A stretch of DNA of 64,000 nt from Bog-756 sp963734435 (GCA_963734435.1 CAVTHA010000002.1:359590-423589); one strand, 5' to 3'. Positions 47,261-56,270 are shown, counted from the first letter of the stretch. Notes: a model not told the origin generated them from the letters alone. Numbers and translations: made by a program.

Positions 47261-49316
47261 GGCGCCGATCGGGGGATTGTGGCTCCGGCTTCGGGGCCAA
47301 GGGCACCAGCACATTGATCCGGTCACCAACGCCGAGCGTGAACGCTGGTTCGGGCATCTGGAGCTTGCGGCCGCGGAGGATGGATACCGGCACGCACCTT
47401 GATGGCCAGTTGATGTCATCCAGTCTTTTGCCGGCAGCCTGGGAGCTCGGCGTAACCGTCATCTCAGCCACTCGGTAGCCCGGCAATGGGCTTCGAGGCT
47501 GCTCAAGCCCGGGTTCCCATCCCCCCAGCTGCGAGTTCGGGATCACGTCCGCACCGAGACTCTCGGTTTCGGCCACGTTGACCTGGCGCGAGAGGCCTTC
47601 GAGCACACTCTGGTTCGTGATCCAGCCCTCGATACTTCGGGTGTCCGTCGATAGGACGGGCAGGCCGTCCCGTCCGTAGTGCACCAGCTGACGAAGACCT
47701 TGGGCCAGGGAGTCGTTGGCGAACACCGTCTGGACCTCCCGCGTATCGGTAATCGGTCCGAGAAGCGTCGGCCAGTTCGGCACTGATTGGTCTTCGGGGA
47801 GTTCGGCCTCCTGGAAGGTCGGCAGGGGGGTCGAAAAGGTGAGCATCGCGTTGGCAACGGTCAGATTTTGAAACGCACGCCATGGGCCAGCTCGATCGAT
47901 GTCGGTGCCTCGGCGGAGCAACTTGGTGGTGTAGATCGTTCCGTAGCTCACCGCCCGGGACAGCGCCGACGCGATCGCCACGGCCAACATGATCGGCAGC
48001 GTCAAAGTGAAATCGCCCGTCATCTCCACCACGCTGGCCAGCGAGGTCAGGGGGGCGCGGGCCGCGGCCGTGAACACCGCCCCCATGGCGACGACGGCGT
48101 AGAGGGCCGGCGGGCCGGCGCTCGGGCCGAACAGATGAGTGGCGACGACGCCGAAGGCCATGCCGGAGGTGGCCCCGATGAATAGCGACGGGGCAAAGAT
48201 GCCACCGGAGCCTCCGATGCCAATGGTCAGACTGCAGGCGAGCATCTTGGCGAGCGCCAAGACGATCAGAAACCAGAGGACGTATTTGCCATCCACCGCC
48301 TTGTACATGACCGGGTACCCGACCCCGTACATCTCGGGAATGGCCAGCAGCAGCAAGCCCAGCGCGACCCCGCCGACGGCCGGGCGCAGCCACTCGGGTC
48401 GAGCCTTCCAGAGCTTGTCGCACAGGTCTTCGATCCGATACAGCCCGGACTTGAAGGCGAGACCCAGTAAGGCGGCCATGACGGCCAGGGCGGTGATAAG
48501 CAGGTAGTCGCTCGCATGGTGCACGGCAATCCCGGAGGGGAAGCCGGTGAAGAACGGCGCACTGCCCAAGAACGCCTGGCTGATGCTGTCAGCCACCATG
48601 GCCGACAGCATCACGGTGAAAATCGCCTCGATCGAGAACTCACGAAGGATCAGTTCGACACCGAAGAACACGCCGGTGATCGGGGCGTTGAAGGTGGCAG
48701 CGATCCCCCCACCGGCACCGCAGGCGACCAGGATGCGCAGTCGGTTCTCCGGCATCTGTACCCACTGACCGAGGCTCGACGCCAGCGCAGAGCCGATCTG
48801 GACGATTGGTCCTTCCCGACCGACGGATCCGCCGGTCCCGATGCACAGCGCCGAGGAGACCGCTTTGACCGCGCTGACCTGGGGCCGGATCCGACCGCCG
48901 TTCTCGGCGACGGCAGCCATCACCTCGGGTACGCCATGGCCCCGTGCCTCCCGGGCATACCGATAGATGAGTGGGCCGTACATGATGCCGCCTATGACCG
49001 GGATGACCACCAAGAAGCTGAGGCCCAGCCAGGGAAGATGGCTACTGCCGACGTACCCGTTCTGGCCGAACTGGCTCTGACCGGTCGCCAACCAGGTGAC
49101 GCCGAAGATCAGATATCGGAAGGCGATGGCCCCGAATCCCGAGCCGACCCCCACGAGCAACGCAATGAAGAACAGACCGAACCGGGACCCTCGTAACCAG
49201 CCACTGATCCGCCCGACGAACGTCGTCGACGCTGGCCTGCTCAGCCCCAGAGACTCTCCGGCCGGCGTCGGGTCCATCTCCGCGGTTTCTTGGGCGGCGC
49301 CAGATGGCTCGTCCAT
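47253..49316 (-). CDS. ClC-type chloride channel/antiporter with CBS and RCK-C-like tail
   Basis: 687 residues from ATG 49316. The membrane part has the ClC signatures GTGGSVGREGPIVQIGSALAS, GGIAATFNAPITGVFFGVEL and IGGSGGIFAPSLFIGA. A cytoplasmic CBS pair (about 525-610) and a C-terminal TrkA-C-like segment (VTPSSQAAGKRLDDINWP...VGDRINVLVP) follow. The start overlaps the stop of the MarR gene (TGATG), and its stop overlaps the SCO1 start, so all are coupled. A ClC-SCO1-CtaG grouping is unusual and may link chloride or proton exchange to respiratory or acid stress; that is inference. Confidence 0.9.
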   Translation of the reverse strand: MDEPSGAAQETAEMDPTPAGESLGLSRPASTTFVGRISGWLRGSRFGLFFIALLVGVGSGFGAIAFRYLIFGVTWLATGQSQFGQNGYVGSSHLPWLGLSFLVVIPVIGGIMYGPLIYRYAREARGHGVPEVMAAVAENGGRIRPQVSAVKAVSSALCIGTGGSVGREGPIVQIGSALASSLGQWVQMPENRLRILVACGAGGGIAATFNAPITGVFFGVELILREFSIEAIFTVMLSAMVADSISQAFLGSAPFFTGFPSGIAVHHASDYLLITALAVMAALLGLAFKSGLYRIEDLCDKLWKARPEWLRPAVGGVALGLLLLAIPEMYGVGYPVMYKAVDGKYVLWFLIVLALAKMLACSLTIGIGGSGGIFAPSLFIGATSGMAFGVVATHLFGPSAGPPALYAVVAMGAVFTAAARAPLTSLASVVEMTGDFTLTLPIMLAVAIASALSRAVSYGTIYTTKLLRRGTDIDRAGPWRAFQNLTVANAMLTFSTPLPTFQEAELPEDQSVPNWPTLLGPITDTREVQTVFANDSLAQGLRQLVHYGRDGLPVLSTDTRSIEGWITNQSVLEGLSRQVNVAETESLGADVIPNSQLGGWEPGLEQPRSPLPGYRVAEMTVTPSSQAAGKRLDDINWPSRCVPVSILRGRKLQMPEPAFTLGVGDRINVLVPLAPKPEPQSPDRRHE

Positions 49317-49807
49317 CAGGAGTCCTGGACGACGAACTCGTCGGTTGTCACTGGCGGCCACTGTTGGTCGGGCACCTCGCCGGCGGCGCTTGCGAACGTG
49401 CGGAAACCATCGGCGACCGCTGAACGCTGCTCAGGGGACAGATTGCCGAGGATGTCGGCTATGACGACCCTGCGTCGTTCGGTGGCCTGATCGACGACTT
49501 GCCTGCCGGCGGGCGTGATGGAGATCACCACCGTGCGTCGGTCGACGCGGGCCCGGTGTCGCCGAACCAGCTGCTTGCGCACCAGACGATCGCACATCCT
49601 GCCCGCGGTGGAGGCAGTGACACTGAGCGCCCCCGCCAAATCCACCAGCCGTTGCGGGCCTCGAGAGGCCAGCACCACCAACGTCCGATATTGGGCCAGC
49701 GTCGTGTCCTCGGCGACCGCTCCAAGGGACTGCGTGGCGACCACGATCAGGGACCGGCTCGCCGTCAATACGGCATCCACCGACCCATCCACATCGGATT
49801 CGTTCAT
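49316..49807 (-). CDS. MarR-family transcriptional regulator
   Basis: 163 residues with the winged-helix MarR fold: TTLAQYRTLVVLASRGPQRL, the recognition helix region LVDLAGALSVTASTAGRMCDRLVRKQLV, and the wing RHRARVDRRTVVISITPAG with the family's D-R-R. It is the first gene of a coupled unit with clc, sco1 and ctaG. An inverted repeat lies 32-62 bp upstream of its start and could be its operator. The ligand is unknown. Confidence 0.9.
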   Translation of the reverse strand: MNESDVDGSVDAVLTASRSLIVVATQSLGAVAEDTTLAQYRTLVVLASRGPQRLVDLAGALSVTASTAGRMCDRLVRKQLVRRHRARVDRRTVVISITPAGRQVVDQATERRRVVIADILGNLSPEQRSAVADGFRTFASAAGEVPDQQWPPVTTDEFVVQDS

Positions 49808-49838
49808 GGCAGTAGCCAGATCCTTTCCAACTACTAAT

Positions 49839-49869
49839 ATTGCATATCGATACTATATCTGTCTGCAAT
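49839..49869. promoter_or_regulatory. Candidate operator: ATTGCA ... TGCAAT
   Basis: ATTGCA (49839-49844) and TGCAAT (49864-49869) form an inverted repeat with a 19-bp AT-rich middle, in an unusually AT-rich stretch upstream of the marR-clc-sco1-ctaG unit. It could be the MarR site or overlap its promoter. Confidence 0.4.
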
Positions 49870-49895
49870 TATTTGGTTGGCCGAGAGCTACCTGT

Positions 49896-50882
49896 TCAGG
49901 TCACCGGAGTTCCGCTGCCTGGCGCGTTCTTCGTCGGCCTCGCCGGGCTGGATACCTGGAGGGGGTCTAGTTCACCCCGGTTGCCGTGGACCGCAGCGGA
50001 ACGGCTCTCATCCATGAGCCTCGCCAGCTCGTAGAACCGACGAGCCGCTGGCGAGAGCGGGCCGGATCGATGGAAAAGCGCTAAGTGGCGCACTGCCGGC
50101 GGGTCTGGTCGGGCGACCACCGCGCCGAGTAGTTGGGCGATGTGGGCCATGGAATCAGGGACGAGGGCGGCACCCGCTCCGGCGATGACCAAGGGCAGGA
50201 TGGCATCTCGTTGAGCGGTGACCACTGCGAGCTTTGGCCGCAGTCCCATCGAACCGAGTCGCTCGTCGAGGAGGCGACGGGTCGATGTGCCTTCTAGGGA
50301 GGCGACGAACGAGATGTCGACGAAGTCCACTAGCTGGGCACGGTCGGCCTCGTCGGTGGTGGTCCCCGGTGGCAAGATGAAGACGAGCTCCTGGGCACCG
50401 AGGCCCACTGCTTCGAACGTGTCGGGGGCATCGACGGCGTCCGTCAGTCCCAACTCGCATGACCCGTTCTCGATGAGGTCGAAGAGGTCGCGGCTGTCCT
50501 CGGGAGCAGCCAAATCGACGCGCACCCCGGGGTGGTTACGCCGAAACCGACCGACCAACTCGGCCATCGGGTCGGCCGCCAACGTCGGCAAACTGGCCAC
50601 CGACAGCGCCCCCGATTCGAGGCCAGCCACCGCCTCCACGGCCGCCCGACCGGTTGCGAGATCACGGAGCACCTGACGGGCCGGCCCGAGCAATGCATAA
50701 CCGGCTGGGGTGAGCTGCACCCTCCGTCCGATCCTCTCGAAGAGTTGGACCCCGAGCTCGGCCTCCAACTCTTTGACCGCCAGCGACAGTGCCGGTTGCG
50801 AGACGAACACCGCTTTGGATGCGGCGGTAAACCCGCCGTGGTCCACCACGGCGACGAAGTGCTGGAGTCGGCGGCTATCCAT
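49896..50882 (-). CDS. LysR-family transcriptional regulator
   Basis: 328 residues. The N-terminal winged HTH is MDSRRLQHFVAVVDHGGFTAASKAVFVSQPALSLAVKELE-like, followed by ELGVQLFERIGRRVQLTPAG. The co-inducer-binding domain follows (ALSVASLPTLAADPMAELV...) and ends before a 30-residue Pro/Ser-rich tail. It is divergent from a DHA2 exporter gene with a 71-bp intergenic region carrying a perfect dyad, so it probably regulates that exporter. Confidence 0.9.
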   Translation of the reverse strand: MDSRRLQHFVAVVDHGGFTAASKAVFVSQPALSLAVKELEAELGVQLFERIGRRVQLTPAGYALLGPARQVLRDLATGRAAVEAVAGLESGALSVASLPTLAADPMAELVGRFRRNHPGVRVDLAAPEDSRDLFDLIENGSCELGLTDAVDAPDTFEAVGLGAQELVFILPPGTTTDEADRAQLVDFVDISFVASLEGTSTRRLLDERLGSMGLRPKLAVVTAQRDAILPLVIAGAGAALVPDSMAHIAQLLGAVVARPDPPAVRHLALFHRSGPLSPAARRFYELARLMDESRSAAVHGNRGELDPLQVSSPARPTKNAPGSGTPVT

Positions 50883-50905
50883 TGTTATAGCTTATTGGTA
50901 GTAAA

Positions 50906-50921
50906 AGAAATCTCTATTTCT
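50906..50921. promoter_or_regulatory. Dyad AGAAAT-CTCT-ATTTCT in divergent promoter
   Basis: A perfect 6-bp inverted repeat with a 4-bp centre in the AT-rich LysR/MFS intergenic region. It is a plausible LysR-type binding site, although it does not follow the T-N11-A rule. Confidence 0.45.
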
Positions 50922-50953
50922 ATTCTAGGTCGACTCTGGTCACAATCCAAGGA

Positions 50954-52423
50954 GTGGAGACCGTCGATGAGGTGAGTCCGGTCGGGTGGCAGCGCCTGAT
51001 CGTCGAGCCGAGGCGGCCCGAGGCCGTCCGAGAACGACCGAACGACTACTGGTTGGCCGTCGCCGCCGTATGCATCGGGGCCTTCATGGGACAGCTCGAC
51101 GCCAGCGTCGTGACGGTCGCCCTTCCGACCCTGCAGCGGACCTTTCACGCCAGTATCGGCGGCGTGACCTGGGTGGGATTGAGCTATCTCCTGGTGTTGG
51201 TGGCCACGGTCGCACCAGTCGGTCGCTTCGCCGATATGTGGGGCCGCAAACTCCTCTACGTCTACGGCTTCGGCATCTTCATCGTCGGTTCGGCGCTCTG
51301 CGGTCTAACCCCAAACCTCGGGGCCCTGATCGGCTTTCGGGCCCTCCAGGCGGCCGGCGCAGCCTTGCTGCAGGCCAACAGCGTGGCCATCATCGTGCTG
51401 GCCGTACCAAAACCATCACTGGGCAAGGCCATCGGGATTCAGGGTGCCGCCCAAGCCATCGGCCTGGCTCTCGGACCGACCGTCGGCGGATTGCTCCTCG
51501 CCGTCGGCGGATGGAGGCTGATTTTCTACGTGAACGTGCCCTTCGGACTGGTCGGCATGATCGCCGGGCTGCTGCTGGTACCGAGAAGTCGTCACCTCCA
51601 GGCCCGGGTGCCCTTTGATTGGACGGGCCTGGCCCTGTTCTTTCCGGCCATCGTGGCTGTGATCTCGGCCATCTCATTCGGGAACGCGAAGGGCTGGACC
51701 TCGCCGATCATCGTCAGCTTGTTCCTCGTCGGTCTGGCGCTCGGCATCGGGTTCGCGTTCCGCGAGCGATTGTGTAGTCGACCCATGCTCGATCTGAGGT
51801 TGTTCCGCCAGCCGCGGTTCAGTGCCGGCATCGCCAGCGGCCTGCTCTCCTATCTGGTGATGTTCGGCGTCCTCTTCCTGGTGCCCTTCTATCTGGAGCG
51901 GGGATTGCGACTCGGTTCCGGGCGGGCCGGTCTCGAGCTCATGGCGATGCCGCTCGCGCTCGGCGTCACCGCCCCGGTGGCTGGGCGGCTGGCCGATCGT
52001 CTCGGCGCAAGGCCACTTACCGTCGGCGGCATGGCCATGGTGGCCGGTGGAATCCTGGCGCTGGCTGCGCTGCGGCCCCCGACGCCGGCCTTCCTGGAGC
52101 TGTTGGCCATGGTGGGAGTGGGGCTTGGACTCTTCACTCCGCCGAACAACGCCGCCATCATGGGTTCGGTGCCCCCGGAGCAATCCGGCTTGGCGTCCGG
52201 CCTGCTCAATATGACCCGTGGTCTGGGGACAGCGCTAGGACTGGCATTGACCGGCCTCGTCTTCGACATCGCCGGCGGGAGGTCGGTGGCATCGTCGTCG
52301 GTGGAGCATGCCTTCTCGGTCACCTCGCTCTTCCTCGCCTCAGCAGCGCTCGTTGCCGGAGTGATCGCAGGATTGCGAGAAGGCGGCACCCTGGCTCACG
52401 CGGCGAGCGCCAGGGTGGAGTGA
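50954..52423 (+). CDS. MFS drug exporter, DHA2 (EmrB/QacA) type
   Basis: 489 residues. Fourteen hydrophobic helices are expected; visible marks are GAFMGQLDASVVTVALPTL (motif D1 in TM1), PVGRFADMWGRKLLYVYG (motif A), and GLALGPTVGGLLLAVGGWR (motif C). A second motif A-like loop is AGRLADRLGARPL. The start is uncertain: GTG 50954 lies directly on the AAGGAG site, so GTG 50972 may be used. It is divergent from a LysR gene, the usual arrangement for inducible efflux. Confidence 0.88.
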   Translation: METVDEVSPVGWQRLIVEPRRPEAVRERPNDYWLAVAAVCIGAFMGQLDASVVTVALPTLQRTFHASIGGVTWVGLSYLLVLVATVAPVGRFADMWGRKLLYVYGFGIFIVGSALCGLTPNLGALIGFRALQAAGAALLQANSVAIIVLAVPKPSLGKAIGIQGAAQAIGLALGPTVGGLLLAVGGWRLIFYVNVPFGLVGMIAGLLLVPRSRHLQARVPFDWTGLALFFPAIVAVISAISFGNAKGWTSPIIVSLFLVGLALGIGFAFRERLCSRPMLDLRLFRQPRFSAGIASGLLSYLVMFGVLFLVPFYLERGLRLGSGRAGLELMAMPLALGVTAPVAGRLADRLGARPLTVGGMAMVAGGILALAALRPPTPAFLELLAMVGVGLGLFTPPNNAAIMGSVPPEQSGLASGLLNMTRGLGTALGLALTGLVFDIAGGRSVASSSVEHAFSVTSLFLASAALVAGVIAGLREGGTLAHAASARVE

Positions 52424-52625
52424 GGTGAGAGCGAAGCGGTCACCAGCCGCGTTACCGCTCGGCTCCTCGACGATGGACCCGATCTGGGATGCGGATCGTC
52501 CCGAAGATGCGGTGGACTAAGCGGTAGAGGAAAGAGAGCGCCACGGGCAGCGAGCATCACCGAGCTCGACGTGCCTGGTCAAGCCAGTGGACGAGTAAAT
52601 GGACTCTTCAGGTACCCTTCAAGTG

Positions 52626-52880
52626 CTACTCGCCTCGCCAGCGCCGGTAGAGATCGGCGAGATCCTGCTTGGCTTCTGGGGTTAGTTCGTCTGGTTCGAT
52701 CACGCCGGTCAGTTTGATGGTGATTCTGATCTGCTCTAGGTAGGCGGCGCAGTTTTGACACGCATGAAGGTGTCTTTCGAAGCGACGGCGGTCTCGACGT
52801 GACAGTGCTCCTTCGAGGTAGTCGGTGACAAGTTCGACTGCTTGCTCACACACGATGTCCTTTCGTCGCAGCGAGAGCAT
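52626..52880 (-). CDS. Zinc-finger anti-sigma factor (zf-HC2)
   Basis: 84 residues with the HC2 motif: CEQAVELVTDYLEGALS, then RFERHLHACQNCAAYLEQ (H-x3-C-x2-C). This is a soluble ZAS-type anti-sigma factor without a membrane segment. Its ATG overlaps the stop of the ECF sigma gene (TGATG), so the pair is made in step. Redox- or metal-dependent release of the sigma factor is typical of the family. Confidence 0.88.
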   Translation of the reverse strand: MLSLRRKDIVCEQAVELVTDYLEGALSRRDRRRFERHLHACQNCAAYLEQIRITIKLTGVIEPDELTPEAKQDLADLYRRWRGE

Positions 52881-53500
52881 CAGTCGTCCTTCTTCATCTG
52901 GGCTTCGAGGATCTCACGGAGGCGGGAGCGGCCTCGGTGCAGCAAGATGCGTTGATTGCCAGGGCTGATCGCGAGCACCGCGCACACCTCGTCGGTGGAG
53001 AGACCTTCGACATCTCGCAGTATGACGACCTGACGCTGACGGGGAGACAGATCGTCGAGGGCCGAACTGAGGATCGGCGCCCAGAGAGCGGCGGCTAGAC
53101 GGTCGTCGCTGTCCTCGGTCCACTGCTCGAGGGGGTCGGCCCATTGGCCTTGGGCGTCAAAGCGGGCTGGATCAACCGCGTGCAGGCCCTCAATCGGAGC
53201 GTCCAGGGGTTCACGGGAGCCGGCAGAACGGGCTCGGTTGACGAGGATCCGGAAGAGCCACGTCTTGAACGAGGAACATCCTTCGAACCGGTCAACGCCG
53301 CGGACCACGCCCATCCAGGTGTCCTGGACGGCCTCCTCGGCGACTGCCCGGTTGGGGACCAGGGAGCAGGCCAGCCGCAACATGGGCTGCTGGTAGCGCG
53401 CCACCACCGTCACGAATGCCTCCTCCTCCCCCTGGCACAGCCGGCCGAGCAGCTCGGCGTCGCTCTCCACGGTTCGAAGCGTAAGACCTGACAGCTCCAT
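52880..53500 (-). CDS. ECF-type RNA polymerase sigma factor
   Basis: 206 residues. Region 2 includes YQQPMLRLACSLVPNRAVAEEAVQDTWMGV and FEGCSSFKTWLFRILVNRA. Region 4 is LSPRQRQVVILRDVEGLSTDEVCAVLAISPGNQRI. The linker is acidic and about 45 residues. It is followed by a zf-HC2 anti-sigma gene. A secreted beta-propeller gene is divergent upstream and could be a target, but no matching promoter motif was identified with certainty. Confidence 0.92.
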   Translation of the reverse strand: MELSGLTLRTVESDAELLGRLCQGEEEAFVTVVARYQQPMLRLACSLVPNRAVAEEAVQDTWMGVVRGVDRFEGCSSFKTWLFRILVNRARSAGSREPLDAPIEGLHAVDPARFDAQGQWADPLEQWTEDSDDRLAAALWAPILSSALDDLSPRQRQVVILRDVEGLSTDEVCAVLAISPGNQRILLHRGRSRLREILEAQMKKDD

Positions 53501-53538
53501 AGTGGCCGCGGCCGGTTGAGTCGTGTGTCGCCGGCTTG

Positions 53539-53551
53539 GAACAGCGTGTTC
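53539..53551. promoter_or_regulatory. Dyad GAACA-GCG-TGTTC
   Basis: Perfect 5-bp arms with a 3-bp centre, located between the ECF sigma gene and the beta-propeller gene. It could be a regulator site; the half-site contains GAAC as in many ECF -35 elements, but the match is short. Confidence 0.25.
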
Positions 53552-53707
53552 ACCCGAAGCTTGGCCATGCTTGGCAGTCTGCTGCAGTCAGAGAACCGTT
53601 ACGGAGATACCAGCTGGGGTGGATTTCTGGACGACGCGTAACGCTTGGCCTCGAACTCAGGACTGTGTTGGAGACCCCTAGATCCTTCGATGCAAAGGAG
53701 ACACAAC

Positions 53708-54868
53708 ATGAGGAGATTGATACGACTGGCCACGGGCGCAGGTGCTGTCCTGGGCCTGAGCCTTTCGGCCTGGGTGGCACCGGGGGCTGCCGGAGCCGAC
53801 GGCCTGCCTCAAGGGCCGCGATTCGGAGAAGGTGCCGATCACGTCGTCTTCGTTCAGACTGACAACACCGCGGGCAACCAGGTCGTTGCCTACGACCGAG
53901 CCGACGACGGCAGCCTGACTCTGGCCCACACGTACGCCACCGGAGGGCTGGGTGGGGTACTGAACGGCTCCGTGGTCGACCACCTGGGATCACAGGGTTC
54001 GCTCGCCTACGACCAACGCAACGCTCTGCTCTACGCCGTCAACGCCGGGAGCAACACCGTGTCCGTATTCTCGGCTCGGGGCGATCAGCTGACTCCTCGT
54101 CAAGTGATCAGCTCAGGAGGAACCTTCCCGGTCAGCGTGGCCGTACACGATCATCTCGTCTACGTCCTCAACGCTGAGAGTGGTGGAAGCGTTCAAGGGT
54201 ATGTTGCGCTCTTCGGCCGCCTCTTTCCGCTTCCGGGGTCGAACCGGCCCCTCGGCCTGGTGATCCCCTCGGACACGACGCAGTTCACTCACACGCCGGG
54301 ACAGGTCGCCTTCGATCCGGATGGTTCCAAGCTGATCGTGACGACCAAAGCGAGCAGCAACGCCATCGATGTCTTCAATGTCGGGCTCTTCGGCTACCTG
54401 TCACGCACCCCAGTGGTGAACGTCGAGCCCGGTACGGTTCCATTCGCCGTCACCTTCGACGAGGTCGGTCACTTGGTCGTCGGTGAAGCCGGGCCTAGCG
54501 CGTTGGTGACCTTCACCCTCCACCCCGATGGCACCCTCACTCAACTCGATTCGCTGGCCAGTGGTCAGCCGGGCCTGTGCTGGGTAGCTCCCGCTGGCGA
54601 CTCGTTCTTCACCGGCAACACCGCCAGTAACTCGACAAGTGGATACCAATCCGACGCCAATGGCCAGCTCACCCTGCTGGGTGCCACACCCACGGACCCA
54701 GGAACCGTCGACGCATCAGCTTCTCCCAACGGCCAGTTCCTCTACGTCCAGACCGGAGGGAACGGGATTGTCGATGAGTTCCATGTCAACGCCGACGGTT
54801 CGCTCGCCAGAATCGGATCCGTGACCGTGGCGGCCGCGGCCGGCGGCGAAGGCATCGTCGCCCTATAG
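53708..54868 (+). CDS. Secreted lactonase-like beta-propeller protein
   Basis: 386 residues from ATG 53708, preceded by AAGGAG. A signal peptide (RRLIRLATGAGAVLGLSLSAWVAPGAAGA) precedes repeated blades with the pattern VFVQTDNTAGNQVVAYDRADDGSL, LYAVNAGSNTVSVF, VYVLNAESGGSVQG, KLIVTTKASSNAIDVF and LYVQTGGNGIVDEFHV. This is the 6-phosphogluconolactonase/carboxymuconate-cyclase seven-blade family. Exported forms are often of unknown substrate. It is divergent from the ECF sigma/anti-sigma pair, which might control it. Confidence 0.82.
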   Translation: MRRLIRLATGAGAVLGLSLSAWVAPGAAGADGLPQGPRFGEGADHVVFVQTDNTAGNQVVAYDRADDGSLTLAHTYATGGLGGVLNGSVVDHLGSQGSLAYDQRNALLYAVNAGSNTVSVFSARGDQLTPRQVISSGGTFPVSVAVHDHLVYVLNAESGGSVQGYVALFGRLFPLPGSNRPLGLVIPSDTTQFTHTPGQVAFDPDGSKLIVTTKASSNAIDVFNVGLFGYLSRTPVVNVEPGTVPFAVTFDEVGHLVVGEAGPSALVTFTLHPDGTLTQLDSLASGQPGLCWVAPAGDSFFTGNTASNSTSGYQSDANGQLTLLGATPTDPGTVDASASPNGQFLYVQTGGNGIVDEFHVNADGSLARIGSVTVAAAAGGEGIVAL

Positions 54869-55236
54869 GCCCATCCCACCAGAGCGGTGGCGCCTCCAGA
54901 ACCTCGGGCGCCGCCGCTCACGCCCGCATCCAGATCTGATATTGAGTCGTCGAGCCGAATGGAGGTCATCTCGTTGGGCCGAACGGGCCAAACCTCCGTG
55001 ACGATGGATTGTGCCTCGCTCGCCAAGGTAGTGCTCTTTGCATGCGGACCGTCTCTTGCTAGGTTCCGCGCGAACTCTTGTAGCTCCGCTGCGCCAGCAG
55101 TGGGCAATGGGGCCGTGACGGGGGAAGCTGAGACTTCATTGCCGTGCCGGGTCCTCATCGGAGCTTGAGTGGTGTTGGTGCGTGCTGTCATCAGCAACCC
55201 GGTCAGCCCAACCGCCACTATCCACCCCTTCGCCAT
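54742..55236 (-). CDS. Hypothetical small protein with hydrophobic N-terminus
   Basis: Possible 164-residue protein from ATG 55236 (MAKGWIVAVGLTGLLMTART), which would give a short exported or anchored product with a Ser/Thr/Ala-rich remainder. It overlaps the 3' end of the beta-propeller gene by about 127 bp on the opposite strand and has no visible ribosome-binding site. Coding status is doubtful; the overlap may mean that the true frame ends earlier or that it is not a gene. Confidence 0.25.
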   Translation of the reverse strand: MAKGWIVAVGLTGLLMTARTNTTQAPMRTRHGNEVSASPVTAPLPTAGAAELQEFARNLARDGPHAKSTTLASEAQSIVTEVWPVRPNEMTSIRLDDSISDLDAGVSGGARGSGGATALVGWAYRATMPSPPAAAATVTDPILASEPSALTWNSSTIPFPPVWT

Positions 55237-55309
55237 GCCAGTAGGGGTACTGCCGCTGCCCGGGACGGGCGGTTGTCGAGGGATGGCCAAAGTCTCAGCC
55301 AGTTGATGG

Positions 55310-56251
55310 CTAAGGCCCCCGGGGAAGTGGTTGCCAGCCGGGCGGAAGCTCGGCCGAAAGAACGGCTTCGACGAAGCGAGCCACGGCGGTGGTCGAGGTC
55401 CGAGACGGATTCCACTGCAGGGTGAACGGCACAAGTTGGTACGGATCGACTGGCAAGACAACAGTGTGTCTATGCGTGCCAGTGAGCGACGCGATGAGCA
55501 GGATCCAGTCGACCGAGTCTTGATCAACCCACCGGGCGGCAGCTAGATCGGTGTCCTCGAGTGCCACAGTGGGCGGGGAAATGCCGGCCTCGTCGAGCGC
55601 CTGGCGCTGGCTGAGCACCCAGGCCGGAAACAAGTCGGCCGGCGTACCGAGAACGTCGTTCGACAATTCACCCAATGCCACGTATTGCCGATCAGCCAGG
55701 CGGTGATCCTGGCGGAGACCGACCAGCAGCGGCTCACCGCAGAACACTTCGCTGGCCGTGTCGTCGGGTTCCGAGGGAAGGCCACAAGTGATAGCGACGT
55801 CGACGTCGCCGATCGCCAGGGCGTCAATCAGCCCGGGCATCCACATCCGCTTTGTGACCACTGTGACTTGGGGCGCCTGCGCTTTGAACAGTCGCACTAG
55901 ATGTGGTGCGAGGGTTGGGGCTGCCGGCGGCGTGATGCCCAACCGAATGGTGCCAGCCTCCCCGCCGGCAATCTGCCGCACCGCCGCCTGTGCGGCGGCG
56001 ACCTCACCGAGGATGGTCTTCGCCCGGGTCAATAGCTCGGCACCAGCGCCGGTGATGGCAACTCGGCGGGTCGTCCTGATGAATAGCGGGGTGCCGAGCT
56101 CCTGCTCGAGGCGCTGGATCAGCTCACTGAGACTCGGCGCACTGATGTAGAGCCGTTCGGCCGCCCGCCCGAAGTGCAGCTCCGTCGCGACCGCGACGAA
56201 TGCTTCGAGCTCACGCACGTCCACCTTCTGACGATACCCGGCATTCGCCAT
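55310..56251 (-). CDS. LysR-family transcriptional regulator
   Basis: 313 residues from ATG 56251 (MANAGYRQKVDVRELEAFVAVATELHF is the start region). The HTH includes FGRAAERLYISAPSLSELIQRLEQELGTPLF, then RRVAITGAGAELL. The effector domain has GTIRLGITPPAAPTLAPHLV and GDVDVAITCGLPSEP. A longer frame upstream is possible, but the chosen start sits one base before a dyad with the T-N11-A LysR rule. It is divergent from a DHA2 exporter. Confidence 0.88.
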   Translation of the reverse strand: MANAGYRQKVDVRELEAFVAVATELHFGRAAERLYISAPSLSELIQRLEQELGTPLFIRTTRRVAITGAGAELLTRAKTILGEVAAAQAAVRQIAGGEAGTIRLGITPPAAPTLAPHLVRLFKAQAPQVTVVTKRMWMPGLIDALAIGDVDVAITCGLPSEPDDTASEVFCGEPLLVGLRQDHRLADRQYVALGELSNDVLGTPADLFPAWVLSQRQALDEAGISPPTVALEDTDLAAARWVDQDSVDWILLIASLTGTHRHTVVLPVDPYQLVPFTLQWNPSRTSTTAVARFVEAVLSAELPPGWQPLPRGP

Positions 56252-56270
56252 TGTTCGGACCGGCCGAACA
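56252..56270. promoter_or_regulatory. LysR-type box: TGTTCGG-ACCGG-CCGAACA
   Basis: Perfect 7-bp inverted repeat with a 5-bp centre. It contains T (56255)-N11-A (56267), the LysR-type consensus, and lies between the lysR start and the exporter gene. It is a strong candidate autoregulatory and activation site. Confidence 0.65.
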
